DNA from: Yamagishiella unicocca | Taxonomy: Eukaryota; Chlorophyta; Chlorophyceae; Chlamydomonadales; Volvocaceae | NCBI GenBank assembly: GCA_003116995.1 | Contig: BDSL01000014.1 | Coordinates: 930,001-994,000 of the forward strand | Length of the DNA stretch: 64,000 nt | Reading direction: 5' to 3' | Part shown: one piece after another, positions 9,612 through 20,668 of the stretch | Layout of the letters: each line of letters opens with the position of its first letter | How positions within the stretch are numbered: the first letter of the stretch is position 1 | Notes under the pieces: generated by a model | What the model saw: only the letters and a program-made list of their open reading frames with translations | The model's database searches: none | What the model was told of the DNA's origin: nothing | Translations under genes and position numbers: made by a program

Positions 9612-12600
9612 CCGCCACACCGTGCTTGACATCACCCGCGTGCGCTGCGGGTGGCTCATCACCTTCTGCCTGGGCCTGCTGATGTCCGCACTGATCGTGC
9701 AGCGCTTCGAGGACCTTTTGGAGCACCACGTGCAACTAAGGTCCGCAGCCGGTGGGGGGCGAGAAGACCCGGTTACACGACGTGGGTTGTGTAGCTCACG
9801 CATAGCCCGGGGGGAGGGCGAGAAGACCCGGTTACACGACATAGGAAACGGAGGGCAGAAACTAGCTGGCGAACAGTTTTCTGTGGCGCGTTTGAGTGTG
9901 CATACCGGGGGTCCCGGGCAAGGTGATGGCGGGGCTTTGCGCGAACGTCAGCGCATGCGCGCGGCCAAGAGGAAACTGAGACGCCTAGTGCGGCTGTGCT
10001 TCCCCGCCGTGACGCACCGTCGTACAATAAGGGAAGCTGCGCTCTCAGGGGCAGCCAGAGGACATGGCAAGGCGGCAGCGAAGCAGATAGGGATTGCAGC
10101 CCCAGCCCCTCCTCCGCCGCCGGTCAGCTCAGGTCACAAGTGGCCGCAAGCAGCTGCCTTCCGCTGCATGCTGGGGGCCACTAGCGGGGAGTCGTGTTGG
10201 CGCCCGCCGCCTGGGGCATGCCAGGGTAGCTATGCGGCGGTGTGGAAAGGGAGCACAGCAGTGGGACAAACAAGGGAGGGAAGGAGGACACGCGTTTCTG
10301 GCGGGGTGGGTGGCTGCGCCCCTCGCGAGGGGCGGCATTCACCAGCACGTGGTGTGGAGTGGCGCCGATCGCAGCAGCTGGCTTCCTCTTGTCCCGGTGC
10401 GGCTGGGGCGAATTAGCTCCAGGGAGGGCAAGGAGCCGGGTGGTGAGGTTTGAACGCCGCCAGCTAGGAGAGGCGTGCTCTATGGATTCATCCCCCATAT
10501 CCGCCCGCGCCCTCCATCGCTGTCGCCGCACCCACCACCTCCGCCTTCATGTCCCCACCCGTCAGGCCGCCCGACCAGCCTCGTAACCCCACGAGCCGCC
10601 TTCCTCCTCCCCCCTCTCCTCCCCCACCCCGCCCCCCTCGCAGCTTCTTTGTGCCGCTCATCATGGGGCACGGCGGCAACACGGGCAGCCAGACGGTCTC
10701 GACCATCATCCGGTGAGCGAGCAGCAGCGGGGGGCGAGCAGTAGCGGGGGGGGGAGACAAAACATAATCCGGGGGCAGCAGGGGAAGGGGTGTGAAGGGA
10801 GGAAACCCGGGGACAGGGCGTGCGAGCACCGGGGCCGGCGGCATCCCGCACTGTGTGCCGCGGCGTGCTGCCACCCTCCGCCCCTCCAACTAGGACCTCG
10901 CGGACCGTGGGTTGTATGTTTTCTGTAGCCGTCTGCGTCCGAGTTACCCGCTTCCACCCCGACGAGTCCGCCTCCTCGCATCGTGGTGCCGACTGTTTCG
11001 GCTGCGGTCCTACCGACCCCGCCGCCGCACCCGCCCACCTCCCTCCCGGGTTTACTTTTCAGTGCCGACCCACGGGTTTCCCCCCATACCCACCTCCCTT
11101 CCTCCCCCGCCCCAACCTCCCGCCGCAGGTCTCTAGCGCTGCGGCAAATAGGGCAGCGGGACCTCCTGCGCACTGTCGGCAAGGAGGCGCTGGCGGGTTG
11201 CGCCATGGGTGAGTGGGGCCTGCGAGGGGGGTGGGGCGGGGCGTTTCGAGGAAGACCCGTGGATGCGAGAAAAAAACGTTTAGAACAAACGTTTTGAGAT
11301 GCATGCTGGAGAACTGGGGCGGTAGGCTGTCAAGGAAGGGATGGGGCGGTAGGCTGTCAAGGAAGGGATGGGGAGGGAAGGTTGGGGCGCTCGTTCGGAG
11401 GCGCGGCAGCTTCTAGGTCAGGGCTTGAAATGAACCACGCATCGGCGCCTTTCTGCGGCAGCGTAAGTCGTGTTGTACCCTGGCCCCCTCCCCCCCTCTC
11501 TCTTTGCCGCCCGCCACCTCGCCCGCCACCACCGCCTCCACCAGACCGTTAACCCCGCCAGCCCTCCTGCCGACCCACCCGCAGGCGGCTTGATCGGCGT
11601 GCTGATCCTGCTCATGTCGCTTGTGTGGCCGCACCTGGGGGTGGGGGTGGGCCTCACGGTCGGAGTGGCGCTGCCGGTGGGTGGAGGCAGGCGGGGGCGT
11701 GGTTTCGGGGCATCTCAGGGGTTCGCGTTTTGCGGCTGGTGAGAGGGCAGCACATTGGGGCAAGGCCAAATGGCCAGGGGTTGAGGCGGGAGTGGTACCT
11801 GAGACGGGGGTCGCGAGGGCGGAGTAAGGCAGGGGGGTTTGAGAAGAAAAATCCGCGAATCCACGGCCGACAAACCGAGGGCGGTGAAGGTGATGGTCCA
11901 GGGGCGCGCCGAAGAGTGGGAGCGGAGGTGCGGCTGAGGTGTAGGAATAGGCAACGTTGACTGTAGCCAAGTATGGCGCTAAAAAAGCGACTAAGTGATA
12001 AATGGAAAAGGCGGCTGAAAGAGGCGCTGGTCGTAAAGGAAGAGGCGCTGGTCGTAAAAGCGTAGGATAGCGGTAAGACGAAGTGGATGCAATGGATGAG
12101 GTGGCGAGGACGGAAGTGGAGCGCAGCCCGGAAAAACTATCAACAGCCCGTGAATGCGAACGAAAGAACAGAGTGCCCGGCACTAAGGAACCCGCCCGGT
12201 TACGTGCAAAAAACGAAATTGTAGACTGACCTGAAGGACGGCAAGAGCGAGCGAGGGCAGGGGGGGGGCTGCTGCTCCGCGCCCGGCCTCTCCGCCGGTC
12301 GGTCCGTGAACCGCCCTCTCCGCCAAGCTCCCCCCACCCACCCGCCCGCCCCGCCCCCCTCCCAGATCATCTCCATGTGGGCCAATGCGGTGGGAGCGGC
12401 GCTGACGCTGCTGGCGGATCGCTTCAAGTGAGTGACCGTTTGCGGTGGGCCCCCCCCCGGGACCGTGGATTCACGGGTTCTCTTAACCCCCCCCCCCGGG
12501 TGTGTAGCATGGGGCGAAGGGAGCGGGGCGCTTCCGTGGGCAGCGCGGTGCATGGCAGCACTGCCGGGCAGGTCTGGGGGCTTCGTGCTGCGCCACCGAC

Positions 12601-13740
12601 CCACTGCGGAAAGACCATCGCGGAGCGCGACCGCGCCCAGACGTCACGTTAGGTCGGCGCAAGGAAGCACCTCTCCTCGTGCCGCGTGAAAGCCGATCAC
12701 ACGGCCCACCCGCACCCTGGCACCTAGCGCCGCCCAGCCACCGGCTCACCGACCCAGCGACCCGCCCCACCCACGGGTTTCCCTTCGCTGCCCCGCCCTG
12801 CACGGCGCAGACTGGACCCAGCGGTGACCAGCGTGCCGCTGATGACGACCATCGTGGACGCCACCGGCCTCATCATCTACTTTTACATCGCCGAGCTCTT
12901 CCTGGATGTCAGGTGCGTGCGGCGGTGTACGAGGTTTCGGAGCGGCGTCCCAGCGCGCCGTACAGCTTCTTCGTGCGCTGCGTTGCGCACAGCCTCCTGC
13001 ACCGGCGCAACGGAACGCTTTCGCGCCACGTGCCGGTACCCTGGCAGCCAGCTGGTCGATGGTGGTCGATGGTGGTAGTGGTGGTGGTGTGTGCAGTGGT
13101 GGTGGTGTGTGCAGTGGTCGTGAGTGTATGGCGCCGCGAGGGGGCGGCTGTGCCCTGCGGTCCTAGTCCCACCCCCAGCAGTTTCAGCCCTCCGTTTCCT
13201 ACATCATGGAACCGGGTCTTCTCGGGCGGCCCCCCTTCAGCAAGATGTCAGGGTCACGGGCGATACATGGCCCTGCCCGGCGGCGAGATGCATAGGAATC
13301 TCCACCATGGCCGATCCTCAATTGCAGTGCAGCGCTGTTCGGGATATGCCACATGCACCAAACCACCCGCCCATCCACACACCAGCACCCGCCCGCCCAT
13401 CCTTGCATAACACCCCCGCGATCGCTGATGAGCCACTTCCCCCTGAAGCGCACTTGCAAAGTAGATTGCTGCGAGGCCGCCTGACCTCGTCCGCGCCACG
13501 GTTCCCCCCCCCTGCCCCTGCAGCTCGCAATCGGCGGCGATTCACGCGGTGGCAGCGGCGGCGGGCGCCGCGCGGTCGCCGTCGCCGGCCCAGGTCACCG
13601 CGACGGTCGTGGCCGCGGCGGCGGCGGCGAATGCCGGCGCCGCCAAGGGGGCGGCAGTGGCCGGCAAGGCCTTGGGCGATGCCGTAAGAAAGATGTTGTC
13701 GCCGCCGCCCCGGGGTCGAGGGGCGGCCAAGGGCCGGTAA
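9612..13740 (+). CDS. MgtE/SLC41-family magnesium transporter (5' end not resolved)
   Basis: Seven exons join in phase: 9612-9740, 10644-10712, 11129-11208, 11585-11676, 12366-12427, 12811-12912 and 13524-13740 (stop TAA), about 250 residues. They give the whole MgtE membrane domain in order: [20 protein letters not shown] (TM1), [20 protein letters not shown] (the signature GNTGSQ region of the pore), [40 protein letters not shown], and [20 protein letters not shown] before a last [15 protein letters not shown]. The family moves Mg2+ across membranes. No CBS or MgtE-N regulatory domain is visible, as in eukaryotic SLC41-like proteins. The last exon is an Ala-rich cytosolic tail. The first exon begins mid-codon, so at least one 5' exon lies upstream; I could not find it between 8471 and 9611. 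Introns carry modules A, B and C. Confidence 0.8.
9757..9873 (+). repeat. Intronic module B, two copies
   Basis: GGCGAGAAGACCCGGTTACA occurs at 9757 and again at 9817. The second copy continues into GAAACGGAGGGCAG and CTAGCTGGCGAACAG. The first copy starts 16 nt after the 5' splice site of MgtE intron 1, with its GAAGACCC end facing the exon. Confidence 0.85.
11244..11317 (+). repeat. Intronic module A, full length
   Basis: Runs from TTCGAGGAAGACCCGTGG through GTTTAGAACAAACGTTTTGA to GATGCATGCTGGAGAACT, about 35 nt after the 5' splice site of an MgtE intron and in the gene's sense direction. It is followed by two copies of a 27-bp direct repeat (GGGGCGGTAGGCTGTCAAGG). Confidence 0.85.
11836..11896 (-). 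repeat. Intronic module C
   Basis: On this strand it reads GGTTTGAG...ATCCGCGAATCCACGG then CCGACAAACCGAGGGCGGTG. Further copies are in RAP74 and FAD6-like introns. The GGTTT end faces the upstream exon. Confidence 0.8.
13187..13231 (-). repeat. Intronic module B, reverse copy
   Basis: Reverse complement of the B core: GCCCTCCGTTTCC, then ACCGGGTCTTCTCG. It lies in the last MgtE intron (12913-13523). Confidence 0.75.
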
Positions 13741-15149
13741 CAGTGGGCTGGAAGCGTCCCTCCACGAACCGGGCCGCCGCAGTCGGTGGTTCCGAGGTCG
13801 GGGGGTCTGGACCCTGGTGCCCTGCGGGCCCTCAGCTGCTGCTTTCCTTCCCGGGCTCTCTGGGGCCTCCCCTCTGTCCGGCCGCTGCTCCGCAGTTGGG
13901 TCGTTCCGCCGGAGGGGCCCTGGGAGGCGGTGTCGTGTTGAGCCCCGTGTAGGTGTGAGTGTGCGCCACCGGGACCGCCGGAAGGGAGGGAGGGAGGGTT
14001 GAGAGCCGGGTGGACCGGCACCGCTGTGGTGGGAGAGTTACAGTTTGCCTTCAACCGCTCCAGGGAGGGAGCGGTTGTGTAGGATGGAGGGGGCGTCTCG
14101 GGTGTCACGGTGAGGCGTGTCACCGCATGAGTGCGGATCGTTGCTGCAGCTGCGGCCGCCTCGGGCTGCCCTTCAAGTTCCAGGGGAGCGTAGTGATACA
14201 GGGTGCATGCAGGGGGGGGGTGGATAACGTGCGCCAGCGCGGTTGTTTAAAGCTAAAGCTTTAAATTCGTAAACAACAGCTGTGTTTATTTCAACCGCTA
14301 ACATCGCCACTTAAATTGTGGTTATATTATTTAGTATCTCTCGAAACGTGCTTGTAAAGCCATCCGACGTTATCCCATCTGGGTGTGTTCGTGAGGGGGC
14401 CTTGGACACCACGTGGCGGAACCCGACATGGGCACGGCACACACACGAGTGGCGTACGGCAGTTTATTGCAGGACGACGACGCGTTTCGGACAGCCTGCC
14501 GGCTAGGCTTTGTGCAACTCCGGGTCTCCGGCGGCGGCCATGCGCCACGTAGCAGAATCAGCGGGGCCATCAGGGTCACGCCTGCCTGCAGGGGCTTCGC
14601 CACTCCGTCATGGATGGCGCAGCAGTTTGATAACCGGCGTTATTGCTACGGAGGAAGGAGGTCCTGGAGAGAGATGTACCGGTCGATGAACCCTTGTGGG
14701 ATGCCTTTACATGGACGGGGCAAAAAAATAGCAAAATCCAAAAAGCGAGAGCGCAGAGGATTGCTGTGGCCGCATTACCGGTAGTCGTTACATCGCCAGT
14801 AATGCAGTACGCATCGCCGAGGAGAAGCAATGGCGGGATGCTGCTCGGCAATCGAACCGATGCAAGTCGGAGATGAAATGGCAGGACGACACGGTAAGTA
14901 AGGTATTATTTTTCGCATTTCACCTAGGCAAGATGAGCCTATTGGACACGACGTCCTCAAACTTCGCATTTTATGGTATGGAGGTGCACACACGTTAAGG
15001 TTGTCGCAAAGTTGGCACAGTCGCCCCGACCGCTCGGGTTGACGCCTGCCGCACGGAAACACGCCGCAATGAGCTCAGCGCCGCAAGATTACGGGGATGT
15101 GCCTTTGGCGGCCCTGGAGTCGGCCGGCTGCCGCGCCGTGGCTACTGCT

Positions 15150-15315
15150 GCTGGAACAGAGTGGCATCTCTGTGCCTTAAGAGGTTCTTCTGTGCCCTTT
15201 GGGGCTCCTGCTGGGTTCGGCGCCGTCCCCCAGATGAATGGGCCCCGCTGCTTGCCATGGGTTTGCCTGGGCTTGAGCACACTGCAACCTCACATAACTA
15301 TTGTTATTGTGTTCC
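15150..15315 (+). repeat. Dispersed repeat V, copy 1
   Basis: Contains GCTCCTGCTGGGTTCGGCGC and ends GCCTGGGCTTGAGCACACTG, followed by a TTATTG-rich tail. It matches copies at 17.5, 18.1, 18.6 and 19.1 kb in order and spacing. Confidence 0.65.
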
Positions 15316-16239
15316 CGCAAGACACAACGGACCTTACTGCGGAACCCTCTAGGAACCGCTACTGGGCGCCAGCTGTTACACAGAACACAGCTAGTGCGTT
15401 TAAAGTTTTGCTGTGGGGGGCCACAGGCAGCTGACGATGTCTTGCCGCTCGTGCGCACCGCCAGGGAAGGTCGAAGGAAGGCAGGCCGCCGGTTCGGATA
15501 CGGTATTTGCCATACAAAATTGACGTGGGAATGAGTCACGTCGCGTCGCGTACATCAGCAGGAGGCCGAAGCAACCGCTTAAGGCCAGTCAGCGGTACGC
15601 AAAAGCAGTTGCACGGCCATAGAAGTGGTACTTGGCCGCTGTGGGAATCAACGGGCACAAGTCGATAGCGTCAACGTCGCATAAAGGCGTAATGTTTGCA
15701 AGCCTTTGTAACTGCTCATTATTAAGGGGGTCCGAACCTGTGGAGAAACAATGGCATGGCCCCACCTCAGAGCGTCTCACGAAGCGCTCCGTCTAAGGGC
15801 TTAGCCGCAGAATTACTAAGCGGGAGAGTCATCCGCTTCCGCGCATGTGCCACAATATGGTACGGGGCTACGGGCCGAACCAACTGCGGGCCGAACCAAC
15901 TGGCGGGATGACAGCTTGGAAAGCGTGTTGCCTAATAGCAAACCCTAATAACAAAGAAACTAAGATTTATATTTTTACAGCAGGCATTCTGTCGGTTTGT
16001 TCAAGTCGTAGCCGCTGACCCGGTTCGGTCAGTCGGACCGAGACGCACAAGTGACGCGAGTTCCCCGCCAGTTTCAAGGTAACGAGGACCTGGTTTAAGA
16101 TCTCCATGCCTATGTTTTGCGGCTGGTTCGTCCTGTGAAAGGGGCCCTCCCCAGGTCTTCGAGTGTGCCCGCCCGTAACGCTGACTCAGGTTGTTGCTGC
16201 GTATGGAGGTATGGTACAAGTTCACACTTCTACCGAGCG

Positions 16240-16400
16240 CTGGGATATTACTACCAGTAATAATACCCAGTAGACGTCCCGAACGGCACAGACAAGCATG
16301 GAAAGGCACAAAGGCGCCGGCCAAGCCAAGGACAAGCTGGGGCGCCAAAGCCGAAACCTCACCGTACGACAAGCCAGCGCTAGCAGCCAGCAGACGCCCG
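16240..16400 (-). repeat. Dispersed repeat V, reverse copy
   Basis: Reverse complement of the family: the ATTATTACTGGTAGTAATAT-like tail is at the low-coordinate end, then GGGACGTCTACTGGG and GTACGGTGAGGTTTCGGC. Related sequence may continue to about 16640. Confidence 0.55.
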
Positions 16401-17199
16401 AATGGCACAGGGAAAAATGGAACCCCGTCGAGCCCAAGAGGGCGGGTCCCTGGCAAAAATGGACAACCCAGGCACCCCAAGACCCACCGCCACCGCCACA
16501 AACGCACGGGAGAGTAACCAAAAACAGCCCCGGGCACAGAAGGCACCAGACAGGCGGACAAGCGGCCCACGAAGAGCACCAGGCATGGGCCGCTCAGGCC
16601 CTCCAGGGCAGCCAGGGTTTAGCCAGCACACCGCAAGCGACCACCAACTGCACGAGAATGTACGGACGGGTGGCCCTGACAGCACCCCGCCCGGTCCGCG
16701 GCACGCCGAGCTGCGCAAAATCCCGCAGACGGGCCCCAAAATCAGCGGCCGCAGTCAACTGCGCAGTCATCAGTCAGCAACCGCAGTCAGCAGCTGCAGT
16801 CAGCAACCGCAGTCACATGAGCGGGCCCCCCAGGTTGCCAAGGCACCGCCGGCCGGCGTGAAACAGCTCGGAGCGTGCCGCGGCCGACACGTGCAGCGGC
16901 CGAGGTCAATCGCACAGAGGGCGGCCTGGGCGACAACATCCCAAACACACTGCGCACAGCCAGGGAAGGCATGCACCAGCCACGGCGCCACACGGACCAG
17001 CGGCCGAACATCAGCGGGGCCGGCTGAGGGGGCTTAAAAACCAGTAAGGTGTTACAGTGCTCCGGTGTCGTGTTGCTTCGGCACAATCGCGGGTTCCCTA
17101 TTTACTTGTCGCTACACGGCACCTCCCTGTCGGGATGCAGGTTTCGCCGTCACGCTGGACGGATCCCTGCTCGATATGTTTGGCGGTGGGCCTTGGCTG

Positions 17200-17525
17200 C
17201 CTGGGTTAGGTTTTTGTTGGGGCCTCGCCTGTGGCGCGGCGGGGTGTCCCTTCTTGCCTGTGCCTATTGGGGCATCTGTTGGCTGCTAGCGCTGGCTTGT
17301 CGTCCGGTGTGACTTTCCTTACCTGGCTCTCCCCTCTTCTCCTGGCCTTTACCCCGCGTCTATTGTGCTTTTCAATGCCTGCCTGTTCCCTTGGGGGCAT
17401 CTGCTGGGTCCGGCCACGGCTGTCGTATGGTGAGGTCCGGCATGGGCCCCTCAATGCCCCTCTTCTTGTCATGGGTTTGTCCACGCTTGAAGTCACTGGA
17501 GCGTCTTATTATTATTCAGTAAGTT
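17200..17525 (+). repeat. Dispersed repeat V, long copy
   Basis: Includes CTCCCCTCTTCTCCTGGCC, CGCGTCTATTGTGCTT, ATGGTGAGGTCCGGCATGGG and CACGCTTGAAGTCACTGG, and ends in TTATTATTATTCAG. It shares the first two blocks with the copy at 17.9 kb. Confidence 0.7.
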
Positions 17526-17924
17526 TGTGTTTTCGGTGACCTTAGTCCTTAGCACGATGCGTCAGCTGCCAAATATTCATTCTTTCCTGGTAGGCGCCCA
17601 GTGCCGTGACCAGGAGCGTGGTTTGCACCTTACTAAGTGGTGGAAAAAGGGCCAGCTTTAGTGTTCGACAGGTTGGCGACGGCGAAGTACATGGCGCCGC
17701 GACTGTAGTTCGTAATCACTAATCAGGTGTTGCAGCACAGTCATGGTGATTCGATTTTTACGCGGTGAAAATCAAAAAAATGGCGCCTTACAATAAATTA
17801 CGAATAGCGAGGCATACGTTGCTCAAAAGCGTGGGAGCCGTGGGGAGGAGGTACCGTATAGGTTTTCTTGTCGCTCGTCGCGCGTGACCGTTTGGATGAA
17901 TACCAAACCACGTAGAAAACGGAA

Positions 17925-18112
17925 TTTTCTGGCTCCCCCCTCTTCTCCTGGTTTTGCCCGGCGTCTATTGTGCTTCCGAGGCTTTCCTGTGCCCTTGGCC
18001 CCGGCTGCTGGGCTCTGCCCCGGCTTGCATTTGGTGAGGTCCGGACTGGGCCCTTCTTCCTGTCCTGGGTTAGCCCTGGCTTGCAGTCAACCTAACCTCT
18101 TATCATTATCTC
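17925..18112 (+). repeat. Dispersed repeat V copy
   Basis: Has CCCCCTCTTCTCCTGGTTTT, GGCGTCTATTGTGCTT, GGTGAGGTCCGGACTGGGCC, CCTGTCCTGGGTTAGCCC and a TTATCATTATC tail. Confidence 0.7.
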
Positions 18113-18419
18113 CGGTATGCATGTGTTGGGCTGGCGCGTCTTGGTCTTTGTCCATGTTGGGTGCTGTCTGCGGTGTCTTGCCTACTTTTTTGGAATGCCC
18201 TTTGTACTAAGAATCCTTTTGCTGGTTGGCGTGGTGGTTTGCATGTCTGTGTGGGTTATGACGGTTCAAGGTTCGTCCCCCTGCCACTTGTCGGCTTCTT
18301 TTTTGGGCTGCTCTGCCCGGGCTTTTTATTGTCGCCCTTTCCCGCTGTTTCGTGCGGGTTGTGCGTTTCGTTTTGTGGTGCCTGGCAGCCGTGACGTCGG
18401 TTGGCTGTGCTGTTGCGCC

Positions 18420-18608
18420 TTGGCTGCTGTTGGGCAGGGTGGCGCCTTTGTGCCTGTCGAGGCTTTCCTGTGCTCTTCGCGGCGTCTGCTGGTTTCAGCC
18501 CCGGCTGACGTATGGTGCAGTATGGTGAGGCCCGGAATGGATCCCTCTTCTTGTCCTGGGTTCGCCCGGGCTTGAGGACACTGTGACCTCTCATTATTAT
18601 GTATTATC
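18420..18608 (+). repeat. Dispersed repeat V copy
   Basis: Has GTCGAGGCTTTCCTGTGC, GGTGAGGCCCGGAATGG, TTGTCCTGGGTTCGCCCGGG, CTTGAGGACACTGTGACC and a TCATTATTATG tail. This copy is a useful reference for the family. Confidence 0.75.
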
Positions 18609-18934
18609 CTGTATGTGATTTGCCGGCGTAGCGCTTGTCAGGGGAGGATGGGGAGGGCCATCACTGCCTCCCTTGGATGAGTACGCCTGCAGACATTTGC
18701 GATCAATCGCATGTTGGCAGGAGTGGCGCGCTCGTAGACAAAACCAGCGTCCAAGGACGTCACTAGCCAGCACACATTGGGGAGCCATACGGGTTGGAGG
18801 CCGTGGCGTCGAGTCATCAAGGGTCATCACGACGGCTTTTGAGGATGATGGACGGATAAGCAATGTCACCGAGGTGATATCAAGCAAAGGAGGGGTCCTG
18901 AGGGGCGCAAGTAGACCGTGTGGTTGGGGTGCCT

Positions 18935-19115
18935 GGGCTGTTCTTTTGGGGCGGGGCCCGGCCCGCGGGGTGTCCTGCTTTCCCTGCGCCTTTTGGGCTG
19001 CTAGCACTGGCCTGCGTTGGCTTCCAGTACGATGAGGCCTCGGTATGGGGCCCCTCTCTTTTCCTGTACTCGCTCGAGCTCTAGGACATTGCAACTTCTT
19101 ATTACTTGAGGTTGT
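18935..19115 (+). repeat. Dispersed repeat V copy
   Basis: Has CTGCTAGCACTGGCC, GATGAGGCCTCGGTATGGG and CTCTAGGACATTGCAAC, and ends TTATTACTTG. It is more diverged than the others. Confidence 0.6.
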
Positions 19116-20668
19116 AAAGTTATGGCCGACTACCGGGACCTGCAGGCAATGTATGGCAATGGGGCAGTAGCAGCCCCTAACAGCCTGGGTTAGCCAGCCT
19201 TGCAGCGGGACCTTGCTTGCGATGACCAAGGGTGCTAGAAAAAACAGGAATGTCGACAAGCTGATAAGGTGTCCAAATGCGGGTTGTTAAAGAGAAAGGT
19301 GGGACGACAGGTTAGCAGGAAACCCATGCGGCACGCCGCGACCTTGCATGCATACAAATCAAGCGGAAATCTGCCCTAGCCGGCCCATGCGCAACTGGAA
19401 CCTCAACATGCAGGTCGGAAAACGGAGTCGAGGTTCTCGACAAGTTTCGACTTGGGAATGGCACGCCAAGCCGATGCGCCACGCGGTTAGTAATGTCTAA
19501 TTGCAAAAAAGGTATTTTATATCTTGCAAAGGACTGACAACAGGAACGACAGCCTTGAAGTGTTGAAGGTGATACAAGATTCTGAAGCTGACAAATACTT
19601 TACATTTATGTAGTACATTTAGGCTTGGCGTACCGGTGAATGGTGAAAGGAGGCCGCCATACCAAAGAATCTGTGGACGATTATATGTAAAAAAAGGTGT
19701 GTCTTCGCAGGTCCGTGTAATCGGTTTTTGTCGCACTCCAGCAAGAAACGAGCATCTTCTAAAGACAAAGGGTGCCTGATGCAACATGTAGAATACATCA
19801 ATTTCAGCTGAGATAGCAGTGCCTGAAGTGGGTTTTTGGTGACGATGTTCCGGAGAAGCCTAGCAAGCGAAACGCGAGAACGCAACCTACGCTAACCCAT
19901 GTACAACAAACAACAAAGGAACACAAGCATACATTATCTAATACATTTATTTTTCTGGCTTCCGAGCTGTGGGCCCCTGACGCGGAGCACACATGTCCGT
20001 ATCGCCGTATACGAGGGAGCTTCGCGGTTCGCACATCATCCGAATCTCCCCATGCTATTAAAGGCGTACATACACATTCATAGTAAGACTCGTGAACACA
20101 TAGATTTCTACATTGAACTTCTGTACCGGTATTCCAAACCTTTATTTATTTTTCACATTTCGGCGGCCAAACAAAACGAAATGAAGTGAAATATCGCAAC
20201 CAGCAAAGCACTCTTTGACTGGAAGATCTCCTTTGCGCGACCCCTTGGCACAGATAGGCGTGCCGCGTGCGTACGCCGAGTCCGCTTCCAACCGACCTCA
20301 AACCTGCAACGCGACTGTGCAACGCGACTAAGCAGCGCGTCTGCAGACGCAAGAAAGGTAAGGTCTTTACGTTTTTCCATGTAGCGCTTTTTGGTGTTCA
20401 TTTTGGCTTTACACGTAACTGAGCTGTAGTCACCACAGACCCTCTGCTCGCCCGTTGCACGCCTATTCCTAAAATGCATGTGTCTATAGGAAAATGGGTC
20501 GAATATGCTCGTTGCTGAGAAACTACAGTTTGTCGAAGCATCGCACGCGACCAACCGCCTAGGAGACCCCAACTTTCACACCTGATTTGCGCATTACCCA
20601 GTGACCCGTCTACTATTTCTTTTGCAAATTTCAGGACATACTAGGGCACCCTTCAATTGGCGGTCTAC

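Larger units (their letters stand above)
13741..20668. other. Gene-poor region with dispersed repeats
   Basis: No gene could be supported in almost 7 kb. The first few hundred bases are probably the MgtE 3' UTR. From about 14.2 kb GC content falls, and 15.1-19.1 kb is dominated by copies of one repeat family, listed separately. ORFs of 100-220 codons at 16.0-17.0 and 18.6-19.3 kb have no family resemblance and lie across the repeats. Confidence 0.6.

Noticed and set aside
9196..10416. 406-codon plus-strand ORF across the first MgtE exon
   Set aside because: Only 9612-9740 of it aligns with MgtE; the rest runs through splice sites and intronic B modules, so it is an open frame by composition.
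16001..17037. ORFs of 100-211 codons as a possible transposase or Hyp-rich protein
   Set aside because: They cross repeat V copies, use frames with random Pro/Ala/Arg content, and show no transposase or reverse transcriptase motif.
18597..19259. 220-codon minus-strand ORF
   Set aside because: Overlaps repeat V and has no domain, start context or splice support.
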